Origin: Solobacterium sp.
GTDB lineage: Bacteria > Bacillota_I > Bacilli_A > Erysipelotrichales > Erysipelotrichaceae
Direction: 5' to 3'
DNA length: 10,234 nucleotides
NCBI GenBank assembly: GCA_017514645.1
Contig: JAFWJP010000050.1
Location: 1-10,234 of the forward strand
This document shows positions 1 through 6,576 of the stretch, in pieces. The notes beneath the pieces were generated by a model. It was not told where the DNA came from. It was given only the letters and a program-made list of their open reading frames with translations, and searched no databases. The stretch's first letter is position 1; the number at the start of each line of letters is the position of its first letter. Both the position numbers and the translations under genes were made by a program.

Positions 1-114
1 GAGTTCATAGACAACTATATCCACTATTACAACTATGAGAGACCTATGTATAAACTGCACTATAAAAGCCCTGCAGAGTTTACACTCTCGCAGGGCTATA
101 AGGTGTCTTTTTGA
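1..114 (+). CDS. IS3-family transposase (OrfB), C-terminal 37 codons only
   Basis: The reading frame from base 1 is open to a TGA at 112-114 and starts upstream of the window. The translated segment contains NYIHYYNYERPMYKL followed by KSPAEF. This is the characteristic C-terminal end of the DDE integrase core (rve domain) of IS3-family OrfB proteins, where a 'YN..R.....L...SP..Y' pattern closes the domain. OrfB catalyses cut-and-join transposition of the element. The catalytic DDE residues are outside the window, so activity cannot be judged. Codons 23-33 also encode a strong stem-loop (see 67-97). Confidence 0.85.
   Translation, partial: EFIDNYIHYYNYERPMYKLHYKSPAEFTLSQGYKVSF
67..97 (-). 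terminator. Stem-loop in the transposase 3' end, possible terminator for the CHAP gene
   Basis: Bases 67-79 (AGCCCTGCAGAGT) pair with 84-97 (ACTCTCGCAGGGCT) as 13 base pairs with one bulged C (89) and a 4-nt loop. On the minus strand the hairpin is followed directly by TTTTATAG, giving a short U-tract as in intrinsic terminators. Minus-strand transcription leaving the CHAP gene (stop at 160-162) would meet it about 65 nt downstream. On the plus strand the T-run (107-112) begins about 10 nt after the stem, so termination that way is less convincing. The structure is seen; the terminator role is inferred. Confidence 0.55.
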
Positions 115-116
115 AC

Positions 117-146
117 TGTCTACTTTTCGTTGACAAGTTCAGTACA
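117..146 (+). repeat. Right terminal inverted repeat of the IS element
   Basis: The segment between the transposase stop and the host gene ends in TTGACAAGTTCAGTACA. It has the position and the tip (CA-3') expected of an IS3/IS150 right inverted repeat. The inner boundary is approximate because the matching left repeat is not in the window. Confidence 0.6.
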
Positions 147-159
147 TCCTGTCTTTCAT

Positions 160-906
160 TTACTTTGTAATACCGTTTCCGCTCTGGTATTCCGCAGTGA
201 GTTTTCTGACATCTCCGTTGGAAGTGCGTTCGAGGAGATGTGCCTCGGCCTGTACTTCCATCATCGCTTCCCGTTCTTCATCCTTCAGTGTTTCGGTATC
301 CAGATCGATATACATCCGGATCAGCTCTTCTTCATAGTTCTCGATGAGCTTTTCATCGGCGAAGGCAGAGTCTACAGCGTAGTTGATCTGCGGAACATAG
401 CTGTAGGTTTCCACGACTTCGCTGCGTGTCGGCGCAACGATCTCTGAAGCATCTGCAGGAATGTAGATATAACCGGTGACCGGTCTTCCGAAGCGGGGCT
501 CATATCCCGGGCACCAGCATTCATTGTAGTTGCCCATGTAGCCGCCTTCTGCAATGTAGATGTTCGTTCCGTCAAAATCGATGACGTATGCCACGTGTCC
601 CGGCCATACGACAACGGAGTTTGCACGTGGTTCGGTGGATACTTCATATCCGTAGGCTGCAGCGTTTGCGTACCATTCTCCGGCGTTGCCCAGACGCGGC
701 AGGGCGATACCGGTCGCGTTGTATACCAGCTGCCAGGCACCCCATGTGCAGTTGGACCAGCCTCCGTAGTACGGATTGCTCGCTGTCCAGGACTCTTCGC
801 CCTCAGCCAGTGCGCTTACGGGCTCTGCAGCAGGGACACAGAAGGCTGTGATCAGGGCTGCAGAAATGCCGGCAAGGCACTTCTTCAATCGTATTCTTCG
901 GTTCAT
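160..906 (-). CDS. Secreted CHAP-domain cell-wall hydrolase
   Basis: A 248-residue protein. Residues 1-34 form a signal peptide: basic RRIRLKK, a hydrophobic stretch, and a probable cleavage after VSALA (34). A CHAP (cysteine, histidine-dependent amidohydrolase/peptidase) domain spans about 45-150. The likely nucleophile is Cys53 in NCTWGAWQL, the likely His is His104 in WPGHVAYV, and Glu120 in YIAEGGY is a candidate third residue. CHAP domains cleave peptidoglycan stem or cross-bridge peptides, or the amide to muramic acid; which bond is cut here cannot be told. Residues about 152-248 are charged, probably helical, and match no domain I recognise; they may position the enzyme on the wall. 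A TATAAT lies 7 nt before the ATG, there is no Shine-Dalgarno, and an in-frame stop at 934-936 leaves no earlier ATG, so the mRNA may be leaderless. TTG at codon 7 is an alternative start. The gene is divergent from the HTH/propeller gene. Confidence 0.88.
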   Translation of the reverse strand: MNRRIRLKKCLAGISAALITAFCVPAAEPVSALAEGEESWTASNPYYGGWSNCTWGAWQLVYNATGIALPRLGNAGEWYANAAAYGYEVSTEPRANSVVVWPGHVAYVIDFDGTNIYIAEGGYMGNYNECWCPGYEPRFGRPVTGYIYIPADASEIVAPTRSEVVETYSYVPQINYAVDSAFADEKLIENYEEELIRMYIDLDTETLKDEEREAMMEVQAEAHLLERTSNGDVRKLTAEYQSGNGITK

Positions 907-913
907 ATGGTCT

Positions 914-941
914 ATTATACTCGTTTCCGGATATTACGCAA
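914..941 (-). promoter_or_regulatory. Promoter of the CHAP gene, leaderless-type
   Basis: On the minus strand a perfect -10 TATAAT (919-914) has a weak -35 TTGCGT (941-936) at a 16-nt spacing. The -10 ends 7 nt before the ATG at 906, so transcription would start at or within about two bases of the start codon. Confidence 0.65.
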
Positions 942-962
942 ATCGGGCGGGAAGCCCTGAAG

Positions 963-991
963 TTGAAATGAACAGGGTATCAATCTAAAAT
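963..991 (+). promoter_or_regulatory. Sigma-A-type promoter of the HTH/propeller gene
   Basis: TTGAAA (963-968) and TAAAAT (986-991) are separated by exactly 17 nt; each matches the consensus at 5 of 6 positions. The predicted start near 998 leaves a leader of about 15 nt holding the Shine-Dalgarno GAGGTG (1003-1008), four bases before the ATG. It is divergent from the CHAP promoter and shares a 106-nt intergenic region with it. Confidence 0.7.
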
Positions 992-1012
992 AGGATCGTA
1001 GAGAGGTGCAGT

Positions 1013-3361
1013 ATGGCAAATCTACTTCCGGAAAAACTGACAACGCTGCGGAAGCGGTACCACTATGCCCAGGGTGATGTTGCGGCAAAGATCGGTGTCT
1101 CCGTAGCGGAATATATGAAATGGGAGAACGGCAGTTCTCTTTGCCGGATCGAACAGCTTGCAGCACTGGCGGAACTGTACGGAATACCGGTACAGAGCCT
1201 GGCGGATAATCTGGCTGTTCTTGAACTGCCTGACCCGGAACATGATTACGATGATATCCGGATCCCGACCTTTTCCGGTACGGTTACCGGCAGCGGGGTG
1301 GAACTGGATCAGGCACAGGCAGCGGAGATCATGTACGGTATGCCCAGCAGTGAGGACAGCGTAGAGATTCCGCTGGCGGATGATGTGAGCTACAGGCAGC
1401 CGGCAAGACAGGAAACTGTACGCATGCCGGCGGTGGGAGATACACAGCAGATCAGCGATACAAGGGAGTTTGCGTCGACAAGGGTCATCCAGATCAGTGA
1501 TATTCCGCAGAACGTTCCGATGGTAAAGGAACAGCCGAAGGACGAAACGCCGAAAGCGAACAAGGCTGTATATGTCGCGATTGCGGTCATACTTGCCCTG
1601 GCTGCTGGTCTTCTGCATCTGCTCGGGGACAAGGAGAACAAAGACGAAGGTATGCTGGCACTGAGCCAGGAAGACCGTCTTGTGCTCGGTGAGCGCTTCT
1701 CCGGCTATGTGGACGGGCAGTACAGGATCACGACCATGGGCACAACAGCGGAACTGTCGGCATTTACGGATCTGGTGAAGATCAGTGCCGGTCCGGATTA
1801 TCTGCTGGGGCTGAAGAGGGACGGCAGCGCGGTAAAGACCGGGAAATCACTTCCGGAAGGATGGGATGATCTGGTGGATATCGCGGCAGGAACCACCCAT
1901 CTTGCGGCTGTGAAGGAGGATGGTACGGTCCTCTGCAGCGGCAGTGAGGATGCCTGTGATGTTGCGGAATGGACGGACGTGGTATCCGTTTATGCCGGCA
2001 ATGAGATTACAGCCGGACTCACCAGGGATGGTAAGCTGCTGGTTTCCGGAAAGGCGGATTATCTGGAGGAAACAGATTCCGTCAAGGATCTGGCACTGAA
2101 CAAGGATGGTGCGGTCGTACTGTATCAGGATGGAACGATCCGGACGTACGGCAGTCTTTCGGGTCTGAATGTCAGTGTGACCGGAGCGGCGGCGCTGGCG
2201 GCAGGTGATGATTTTGTGGCTGTACTGGACAGCGGCGGATATGTACACGTCTTCAGCAAAAAGCCGGAATTCGGAAAACCGGCGTCTTCGTGGAGCGGCA
2301 TCCGGCAGATTGCGGCAAGAGGAAAGACACTCGTTGCGGTGAATGCCCAGGAGCAGATCATCGGTCTTGGTGACAATTTCTATAAAGTCTACAATGAAAC
2401 AGCGGAGGAACCGTCGTCGGAAGCGACGAAGCTGCCGCAGGTGGACAATGTGCGCATTACCGCTACGGCTTCCGGTCTGATGATCAGCTGGGATGCTGTG
2501 GAGAATACCAAGTACTATGAAGTGGTTGTTTCCACGGATCCGGAAACGCGGCTGAATTCCGCTGCGGCTTCGGCAAGGATCTCTGCGGACAAACTGATCG
2601 ACGGTCAGACCTATACGATCGCCATCACACCGATGTCCGGCGACAAGGATCTGTACGAGGATGGGGAGACCCGGAAGATGACCTATGTATATGAAGCGGC
2701 CCAGGTTCAGCTGGATGCGCCTCAGAATGTACGTACCGAGCTGAACGGTACGACCCTGAAGGTTACCTGGAACAGTGTGAACAAGGCAGACTACTACAAC
2801 GTAGCCATTGAAACGATGGTCCAGAAGAGCACAACCAACTCCATCACGCTGGATGTCAAGGATCTGACGGATGATAAGAAGTACACCGTCTATGTGACAG
2901 CTATGTCCAATGATTCCCGCTATACCGAAAGCAACGGCGGTCAGGCGGACTTCACATACCACGCGCCGGTCGTCATTGTGAAACTGCCGACACCGGAGAT
3001 CACAACGCTGCAGGTCGAAGACAACAATGACTGGACGATCCGCTGGAATGCTGTGGAACACGCGGCTGTGTACAAAGTCAGCGTCGGTGAGATCAGTTTT
3101 GAACAGGTTGCGGACACACAGGTCACGGTCCCGGCTGCTCAGCTGGAGAACGGCGTTACCTATAAGATCCTGATCACGGCAATGCCTTCGGATACGGCAA
3201 AATACAATAACAGCGATCCGGCAAGGGAATCGCATCTCTATACTGCGCATCAGCCGGAACCGACCGCAAGCCCGGAGCCGACGGAGAGTCCGGAACCGAG
3301 TGAGGAACCCTCACCGGAACCGTCAGAGAGTACAGGAACCGAAGGAGGAGACAATGGATAA
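1013..3361 (+). CDS. Membrane protein: cytoplasmic HTH, one TM helix, RCC1-like propeller, three FN3-like domains
   Basis: A 782-residue protein with a clear modular layout. An XRE/Cro-type HTH occupies about 8-66 (QGDVAAKIGVS, then MKWENG). An acidic linker runs to 183, and one hydrophobic helix at 184-204 follows lysines, predicting the N-terminus inside and the rest outside. About 250-455 hold six diverged RCC1-like repeats (for example AAGTTHLAAVKEDGTVLCSG at 291-310). Three tandem FN3-like domains lie at about 475-561, 567-650 and 658-744, each with a W(D/N)xV strand and a TYxxxITxM-like strand. A Pro/Glu/Ser tail with PEP motifs spans 748-772. HTH-TM-outside order recalls RodZ, but the outer part is unlike RodZ. 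It could sense or bind a cell-surface ligand and signal inward, or act as a scaffold; no function is established. The start is supported by GAGGTG 4 nt upstream. The gene overlaps the next by 8 nt. Confidence 0.85.
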   Translation: MANLLPEKLTTLRKRYHYAQGDVAAKIGVSVAEYMKWENGSSLCRIEQLAALAELYGIPVQSLADNLAVLELPDPEHDYDDIRIPTFSGTVTGSGVELDQAQAAEIMYGMPSSEDSVEIPLADDVSYRQPARQETVRMPAVGDTQQISDTREFASTRVIQISDIPQNVPMVKEQPKDETPKANKAVYVAIAVILALAAGLLHLLGDKENKDEGMLALSQEDRLVLGERFSGYVDGQYRITTMGTTAELSAFTDLVKISAGPDYLLGLKRDGSAVKTGKSLPEGWDDLVDIAAGTTHLAAVKEDGTVLCSGSEDACDVAEWTDVVSVYAGNEITAGLTRDGKLLVSGKADYLEETDSVKDLALNKDGAVVLYQDGTIRTYGSLSGLNVSVTGAAALAAGDDFVAVLDSGGYVHVFSKKPEFGKPASSWSGIRQIAARGKTLVAVNAQEQIIGLGDNFYKVYNETAEEPSSEATKLPQVDNVRITATASGLMISWDAVENTKYYEVVVSTDPETRLNSAAASARISADKLIDGQTYTIAITPMSGDKDLYEDGETRKMTYVYEAAQVQLDAPQNVRTELNGTTLKVTWNSVNKADYYNVAIETMVQKSTTNSITLDVKDLTDDKKYTVYVTAMSNDSRYTESNGGQADFTYHAPVVIVKLPTPEITTLQVEDNNDWTIRWNAVEHAAVYKVSVGEISFEQVADTQVTVPAAQLENGVTYKILITAMPSDTAKYNNSDPARESHLYTAHQPEPTASPEPTESPEPSEEPSPEPSESTGTEGGDNG

Positions 3362-3542
3362 GATCTGGTACTATTCCAAAGGTACGGAAGAAAACTTCGG
3401 TCCCTACACGGAGGATGAACTCATTCGTCTGCTGCAGAAGCACATTCTGACAGAAGATGATTATATCTGGACCGGTGTGCTGGACGACTGGCTCAGGATC
3501 GGGGATTCCATCTATTCTTTCTATTTGACAGAAGACGAATAG
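3354..3542 (+). CDS. GYF_2 (DUF4339)-domain small protein
   Basis: A 62-residue protein that is essentially one GYF_2 domain: WYYSKG at 5-10, the diagnostic GPYTEDEL at 16-23, and IWTGVLDDWLRIGD near 38-51, matching the family's W...GP....L....W..G..DW pattern. GYF domains are known for binding proline-rich peptides; GYF_2 in bacteria is usually fused to membrane proteins, and a stand-alone copy is less usual. No signal peptide or membrane segment is seen, so it should be cytoplasmic. The ATG at 3354 is chosen because AAGGAGGAG (3342-3350) lies just before it and the domain starts at once; a longer in-frame version from 3300 would only translate the previous gene's tail in another frame. Its start overlaps the HTH/propeller stop (ATGGATAA), implying translational coupling. 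The binding partner is unknown. Confidence 0.8.
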   Translation: MDKIWYYSKGTEENFGPYTEDELIRLLQKHILTEDDYIWTGVLDDWLRIGDSIYSFYLTEDE

Positions 3543-3553
3543 AAGATTATTTG
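3525..3553 (+). promoter_or_regulatory. Weak candidate promoter before the small lipoprotein gene
   Basis: A perfect -35 hexamer TTGACA (3525-3530) is followed at 17 nt by TATTTG (3548-3553), a poor -10. The -35 lies inside the last codons of the GYF_2 gene, so the match may be coincidental. Confidence 0.25.
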
Positions 3554-3592
3554 GTATTATTATTAGTGTTATTGCAGGGAGAGCCGGTCATT

Positions 3593-3901
3593 ATGAAAAG
3601 AAAGTTCACATTACTGACTGCCATGATCATGCTGTGTATCTGTACACTGCCCGGGTGTGCGGACGCGGACAGTGCGGTCGATTCGGGCATATTCAACGGC
3701 AGGGGCTGGTGGTTCATCATGCTGGCGATCAACTTCTTCGTGATCATCACCATGCTGAACTTCCTCAGAAGAATGAAGAAGAACCTCGGTCAGAAGCCGA
3801 TCGCTTCGGATGAATTCATGGAACTCTGCCGGAAGGTCATCGCGCAGAAGATCGAAAAGGAAGCGGAAACAGCAGAAGCACCAAGGGCTGAAAACGTATA
3901 G
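3593..3901 (+). CDS. Small membrane-anchored protein, probable lipoprotein
   Basis: A 102-residue protein of unrecognised family. Residues 1-21 form a basic then hydrophobic signal ending in LPGC (19-22), a lipobox-like site; Pro at -2 is atypical. A short polar stretch (23-38) is followed by a second hydrophobic helix at about 39-57 (WWFIMLAINFFVIITML) and then a basic RRMKKN, which predicts the C-terminal half inside the cell. The tail from about 60 is charged and probably helical. If the lipobox is used, the product is lipidated outside and threads back in; otherwise it is a two-helix hairpin. ATG 3593 is preferred over a TTG at 3551 because it starts the signal sequence; AGGGAG (3576-3581) is a Shine-Dalgarno at a rather long 11 nt. 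It lies 50 nt after the GYF_2 gene, likely in the same transcript, and directly before the cysS leader. Confidence 0.65.
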   Translation: MKRKFTLLTAMIMLCICTLPGCADADSAVDSGIFNGRGWWFIMLAINFFVIITMLNFLRRMKKNLGQKPIASDEFMELCRKVIAQKIEKEAETAEAPRAENV

Positions 3902-3904
3902 AGA

Positions 3905-4112
3905 AACCGAAGAACGGAACAAGTAACATTCCATGTAGTGCGAAGAGAAGGACATGATTCGGTGGGAGTGTCCGCATGACGGGAAGGTGAATGCCTCCGG
4001 GAGGGCCGGTTCGAAATTACAGTAGAGCCGGACGTATCAGACACGTTACGTCTTTGAGAAGCAAGAAAAGTGGAACCACGCAGAAGCGTCTTTTTGGCAG
4101 GACGCTTTTTTT
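3905..4112 (+). ncRNA. T-box riboswitch (tRNA-Cys sensing), cysS leader
   Basis: Features follow the T-box plan. Stem I has an AGTAA element (3922-3926), an AGAGA element (3944-3948), a GGACA/TGTCC distal stem (3950-3954 with 3969-3973) enclosing GGTGGGAG, and TTCC/GGAA (3929-3932 with 3982-3985). The specifier loop reads GAA-TGC (TGC at 3992-3994), a cysteine codon. A GACGTA/TACGTC hairpin (4031-4036 with 4047-4052) fits stem III. The T-box proper is AAGTGGAACCACG (4068-4080); its UGGA (4071-4074) complements an acceptor end UCCA, matching the U73 discriminator of tRNA-Cys. A terminator follows. Known mechanism: uncharged tRNA-Cys stabilises the antiterminator and switches cysS on. The 5' boundary is approximate, and I see no convincing promoter; TATAGA (3897-3902) is a weak -10. 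Confidence 0.88.
4084..4112 (+). terminator. Regulated terminator of the T-box leader
   Basis: AAGCGTC (4084-4090) pairs with GACGCTT (4101-4107) around a 10-nt loop, followed by a T-run 4106-4112. It lies directly after the T-box sequence and before cysS, as the alternative to the antiterminator. Confidence 0.85.
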
Positions 4113-4134
4113 AGGAAAAGAGGATATAAGGAAA

Positions 4135-5469
4135 ATGCTGAAAGTTTACAATTCAAAGACACTGAAGGTAGAAGAGTTCAAACCGAAGGTAGAAGGACAG
4201 GTCAGTATGTACATCTGCGGACCGACTGTGTACAACTATGCACATATCGGCAACGCCAGACCGATGATCGTATTCGATGTATTCAAGCGTCTGCTGGAGG
4301 CAGAAGGCTACAAGGTCAAGTATGCATCCAACTTTACGGATGTCGATGACAAGATCATCAACAAGGCTGCGGAGGAAGGCGTCAGCGAGAATGAGATCTC
4401 CGAGCGCTACATCAAGGCCTACAATGATCTCCGTCACCAGCTGAACGTGGAAATGCCGGATATTACACCGCGCGTTACCGAGACGATGCAGGGAATCATT
4501 GACTTTGTTGATGCACTGGTCAAGCATGGTAACGCTTATGTCGTGGACAACGATGTATACTTCTCCGTGGATTCTGTTCCGACATACGGTCAGATCAGCC
4601 ACCAGAAGATGGATTACCTGGAAGCCGGTGCTCGTATTGAAGAGAACGAAATGAAGAAGAACCCCTATGATTTCGCTCTGTGGAAGAAGACAGACAAGGG
4701 AATCAAGTGGGACAGTCCCTGGGGTCCGGGACGTCCGGGATGGCATACAGAGTGCGTTGTCATGATCAATGAGAACTTCGGTGGTCCGATCGATATTCAC
4801 GGCGGCGGAATGGATCTTCGTTTCCCGCATCATGAGAATGAGTCCGCCCAGCATGAAGCTCTGCATGATGAAGATCTGGCGAACTACTGGATGCACAATG
4901 CCATGATCAACATCAATGGTGAGAAGATGTCCAAGTCCCTGGGCAACGTGCTCTGGGCAATGGATGTTGCGGCAAAGCTGGGAACGAATCTGACAAGATG
5001 GCTGATGAGCTCGGTTCATTACCGTAAGGAACTGAACTTCAGCGATGAGACGATCGAAACAGCCCGCAAGGAGCTGGACCGTGTACTCACACCGCTGCGT
5101 CAGGCAGATCTGAAGGCAGCCTTTGCCGGAATTACCTTCGATGATGCGTTTGAGCAGGAATCCTGGGATGCGTTCATTGAGCAGATGAATGATGACATGA
5201 ATACACCGAATGCCTATCAGGTCATCTTCGAGACGATCAAGAAACTGAATACGGCACTCCGTCAGAAGGAACCTGACTTTGCGGCAATCGGCAAATACCG
5301 GAACGCTGTGGAGAAGATGCTGGATATTCTGGGTATTGTTGTGGAAAAGCCGGTGGTTACGGATGAAGACCGTGAGACCTACGCAAAGTGGAATGAAGCC
5401 AAGGCAGCGAAGGATTTCGCCAAGGCGGATGAATACCGTAAGGCACTGCAGGAGAAGAATCTTCTGTGA
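4135..5469 (+). CDS. cysS: Cysteine--tRNA ligase
   Basis: A 444-residue class I aminoacyl-tRNA synthetase that joins cysteine to tRNA-Cys using ATP in the cytoplasm. Visible signatures: CGPTVYNYAHIGNARP with the HIGH-type motif HIGN at 37-40, the KMSKS loop at 264-268, and the zinc ligands expected from the E. coli enzyme at Cys28, Cys207 (WHTEC), His232 and Glu236 (HHENE). The DALR-like anticodon-binding region follows from about 330. The length is slightly short of the usual 460-470 residues but all core parts are present. The start at 4135 is chosen because the product begins MLKVYNSKT, as in the family, with AGAGGA (4119-4124) upstream; a longer open frame from 3991 would run through the T-box RNA and is rejected. 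It is controlled by the T-box leader and overlaps mrnC by a GTGA junction. Confidence 0.97.
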   Translation: MLKVYNSKTLKVEEFKPKVEGQVSMYICGPTVYNYAHIGNARPMIVFDVFKRLLEAEGYKVKYASNFTDVDDKIINKAAEEGVSENEISERYIKAYNDLRHQLNVEMPDITPRVTETMQGIIDFVDALVKHGNAYVVDNDVYFSVDSVPTYGQISHQKMDYLEAGARIEENEMKKNPYDFALWKKTDKGIKWDSPWGPGRPGWHTECVVMINENFGGPIDIHGGGMDLRFPHHENESAQHEALHDEDLANYWMHNAMININGEKMSKSLGNVLWAMDVAAKLGTNLTRWLMSSVHYRKELNFSDETIETARKELDRVLTPLRQADLKAAFAGITFDDAFEQESWDAFIEQMNDDMNTPNAYQVIFETIKKLNTALRQKEPDFAAIGKYRNAVEKMLDILGIVVEKPVVTDEDRETYAKWNEAKAAKDFAKADEYRKALQEKNLL

Positions 5470-5855
5470 TCGCTGAACAGTGCAGCGGCCGTACGCTCGC
5501 TTTTCTGGGCGATGCGGTATGGTCTCTCATCGTCAGGCGCTGGTTGATCGAACAGGGTGAGGGCAGCGGTAAAGTCCTGCAGACAAAGGCCGCTGCCTTT
5601 GTCAGTGCCCGGGCACAGGCGTCCTTCTATGACCGGCTCCATGAACAGGGTTTCTTCACTGAGGAGGAAGAAGCGGCATTCCGGCACGGGCGAAATGCCA
5701 ATACCGGTACGGTTCCGCATCATACACCGGTGCAGATCTACCGGAAATCCACCGGTTTTGAAGCAATGATCGGTACACTGGAAATGGAAGGAAAACGGGA
5801 AAGGATTGAAGAAATATGGCAGGAAATAGGGAAACTTTCGGAAATGGAACCATGA
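5466..5855 (+). CDS. mrnC: Mini-ribonuclease III
   Basis: A 129-residue RNase III catalytic domain without a dsRNA-binding domain, typical of Mini-III, which in Bacillus matures the ends of 23S rRNA. Visible motifs: LAFLGDAVWSLIVR (12-25) carrying the acidic metal-binding residue Asp17, the basic stretch RHGRNANTGTVPHH typical of the family, and KSTGFEAMIGTLEM with the second acidic residue Glu in GFEA. The GTG start overlaps the cysS TGA (GTGA), with AGGAG (5450-5454) 11 nt upstream, so translation is probably coupled to cysS. The cysS-mrnC-rlmB order is the conserved Bacillota arrangement and supports the call. The length is normal. Confidence 0.93.
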   Translation: MIAEQCSGRTLAFLGDAVWSLIVRRWLIEQGEGSGKVLQTKAAAFVSARAQASFYDRLHEQGFFTEEEEAAFRHGRNANTGTVPHHTPVQIYRKSTGFEAMIGTLEMEGKRERIEEIWQEIGKLSEMEP

Positions 5856-6565
5856 CACAATATGTGTACGGAAGAAACGTTGTAAAGCAGATCCTTCTGA
5901 ACCCTTCCCGGGTACACTGTGTATGGCTGAGCGGTGATGATCCGGAGGTAGAGGAACTGTGCCGGAAAGGCGGTGTCCGGGTGAAGAAAGTCAGCCGCAA
6001 GGATCTGACTAAACTCTGCGGAAATGAGCATCACAACGGAACGGTTGCGGAAACAGAACCGTACAGAACCTGGAAGGTGGAAGATCTCATCCGGGAGAAG
6101 AAGGGACAATACGGGCTGATCGTTATGCTTGACCGGATCGAGGATCCCCATAATCTCGGTGCAGTCCTGCGTACCTGTGACGCAATCGGTGCGGACGGTG
6201 TGATCTTCAAGAAGGACAGAGCAGCGGGACTGACACCGGGTGCGGCCAAATCCTCTGCCGGTGCGATCGAAACCGTAAAGTGCGCGGAGGTTACCAATCT
6301 GGTACGTACCGTACAGGATCTGAAGAAAGCAGGATACTGGGTGATCGGTACGGATATGGACGGTCAGGATTACCGTTCCCTGAAGTATGACTTCAACGCT
6401 GTACTGGTGATCGGCAATGAGGGGAAGGGGATTTCCCGGCTTCTGCGGGAAGAGTGCGACTACGTCGTATCTCTGCCGATGGTCGGTACCGTGGAGTCGT
6501 TGAATGCGTCTGTCAGTGCCGGCATTATGCTGTATGAGATCTACAACCAACGTTTCCCCCTGTAA
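5852..6565 (+). CDS. rlmB: 23S rRNA (guanosine-2'-O)-methyltransferase RlmB, TrmH/SPOUT family
   Basis: A 237-residue SPOUT methyltransferase that uses S-adenosylmethionine to methylate a ribose 2'-OH in 23S rRNA. Residues 1-75 form the substrate-binding SpoU_sub_bind domain (YVYGRNVVKQIL, later HHNGTVAE). The catalytic domain carries motif 1 LDRIEDPHNLGAVLRT with Asn101 and Arg107, motif 2 VIGNEGKGIS with Glu190, and motif 3 LPMVGTVESLNASVS with Ser216 and Asn218, the knotted SAM-binding part. The start at 5852 (ATGA overlapping the mrnC stop) puts YVYGRN at the expected distance from the N-terminus. A start at 5816 (249 residues) has AAGGA 10 nt upstream and cannot be excluded, but its extra residues only reread the end of mrnC. 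The exact modified base, and hence RlmB rather than another TrmH paralogue, rests on context. Confidence 0.92.
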   Translation: MTQYVYGRNVVKQILLNPSRVHCVWLSGDDPEVEELCRKGGVRVKKVSRKDLTKLCGNEHHNGTVAETEPYRTWKVEDLIREKKGQYGLIVMLDRIEDPHNLGAVLRTCDAIGADGVIFKKDRAAGLTPGAAKSSAGAIETVKCAEVTNLVRTVQDLKKAGYWVIGTDMDGQDYRSLKYDFNAVLVIGNEGKGISRLLREECDYVVSLPMVGTVESLNASVSAGIMLYEIYNQRFPL

Positions 6566-6576
6566 CGGAGGATGCT

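Larger units (their letters stand above)
1..146 (+). mobile_element. Right end of an IS3-family (IS150-like) insertion sequence
   Basis: Seen: the C-terminal codons of an IS3-type transposase (stop at 112-114) are followed about 30 nt later by a candidate terminal inverted repeat ending in ...CAGTACA at 146. Read on the opposite strand the tip is TGTACTGAACTTGTCAACGA, and a TGTACTG-type tip is known from the IS150 group of IS3 elements. The left end lies outside the window, so the target duplication and the completeness of the element cannot be checked. The IS stops 13 nt past the stop codon of the neighbouring CHAP gene, so that coding region is not interrupted. Confidence 0.8.

Noticed and set aside
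945..957. Short GGGC/GCCC hairpin between the divergent CHAP and HTH promoters
   Set aside because: Only four base pairs, no T-run, and lying upstream of both predicted transcription starts; too weak to call a terminator or operator.
595..960. Plus-strand open frame across the CHAP gene start
   Set aside because: It overlaps the CHAP domain and signal peptide on the other strand and has a Cys/Arg-rich product without any recognisable fold.
1847..3250. Long minus-strand open frame (467 codons) antisense to the HTH/propeller gene
   Set aside because: It is a by-product of codon use in the real gene: the product is rich in Arg/Ile/Cys, resembles no family, and the plus-strand frame has clear domains and a Shine-Dalgarno.
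3991..4134. N-terminal extension of CysS
   Set aside because: This stretch is the T-box specifier, stem III, antiterminator and terminator RNA; CysS proteins start near MLKVYNSKT.
4153..5019. Minus-strand open frame (288 codons) antisense to cysS
   Set aside because: cysS is unambiguous here; the antisense product shows no domain and no start signals.
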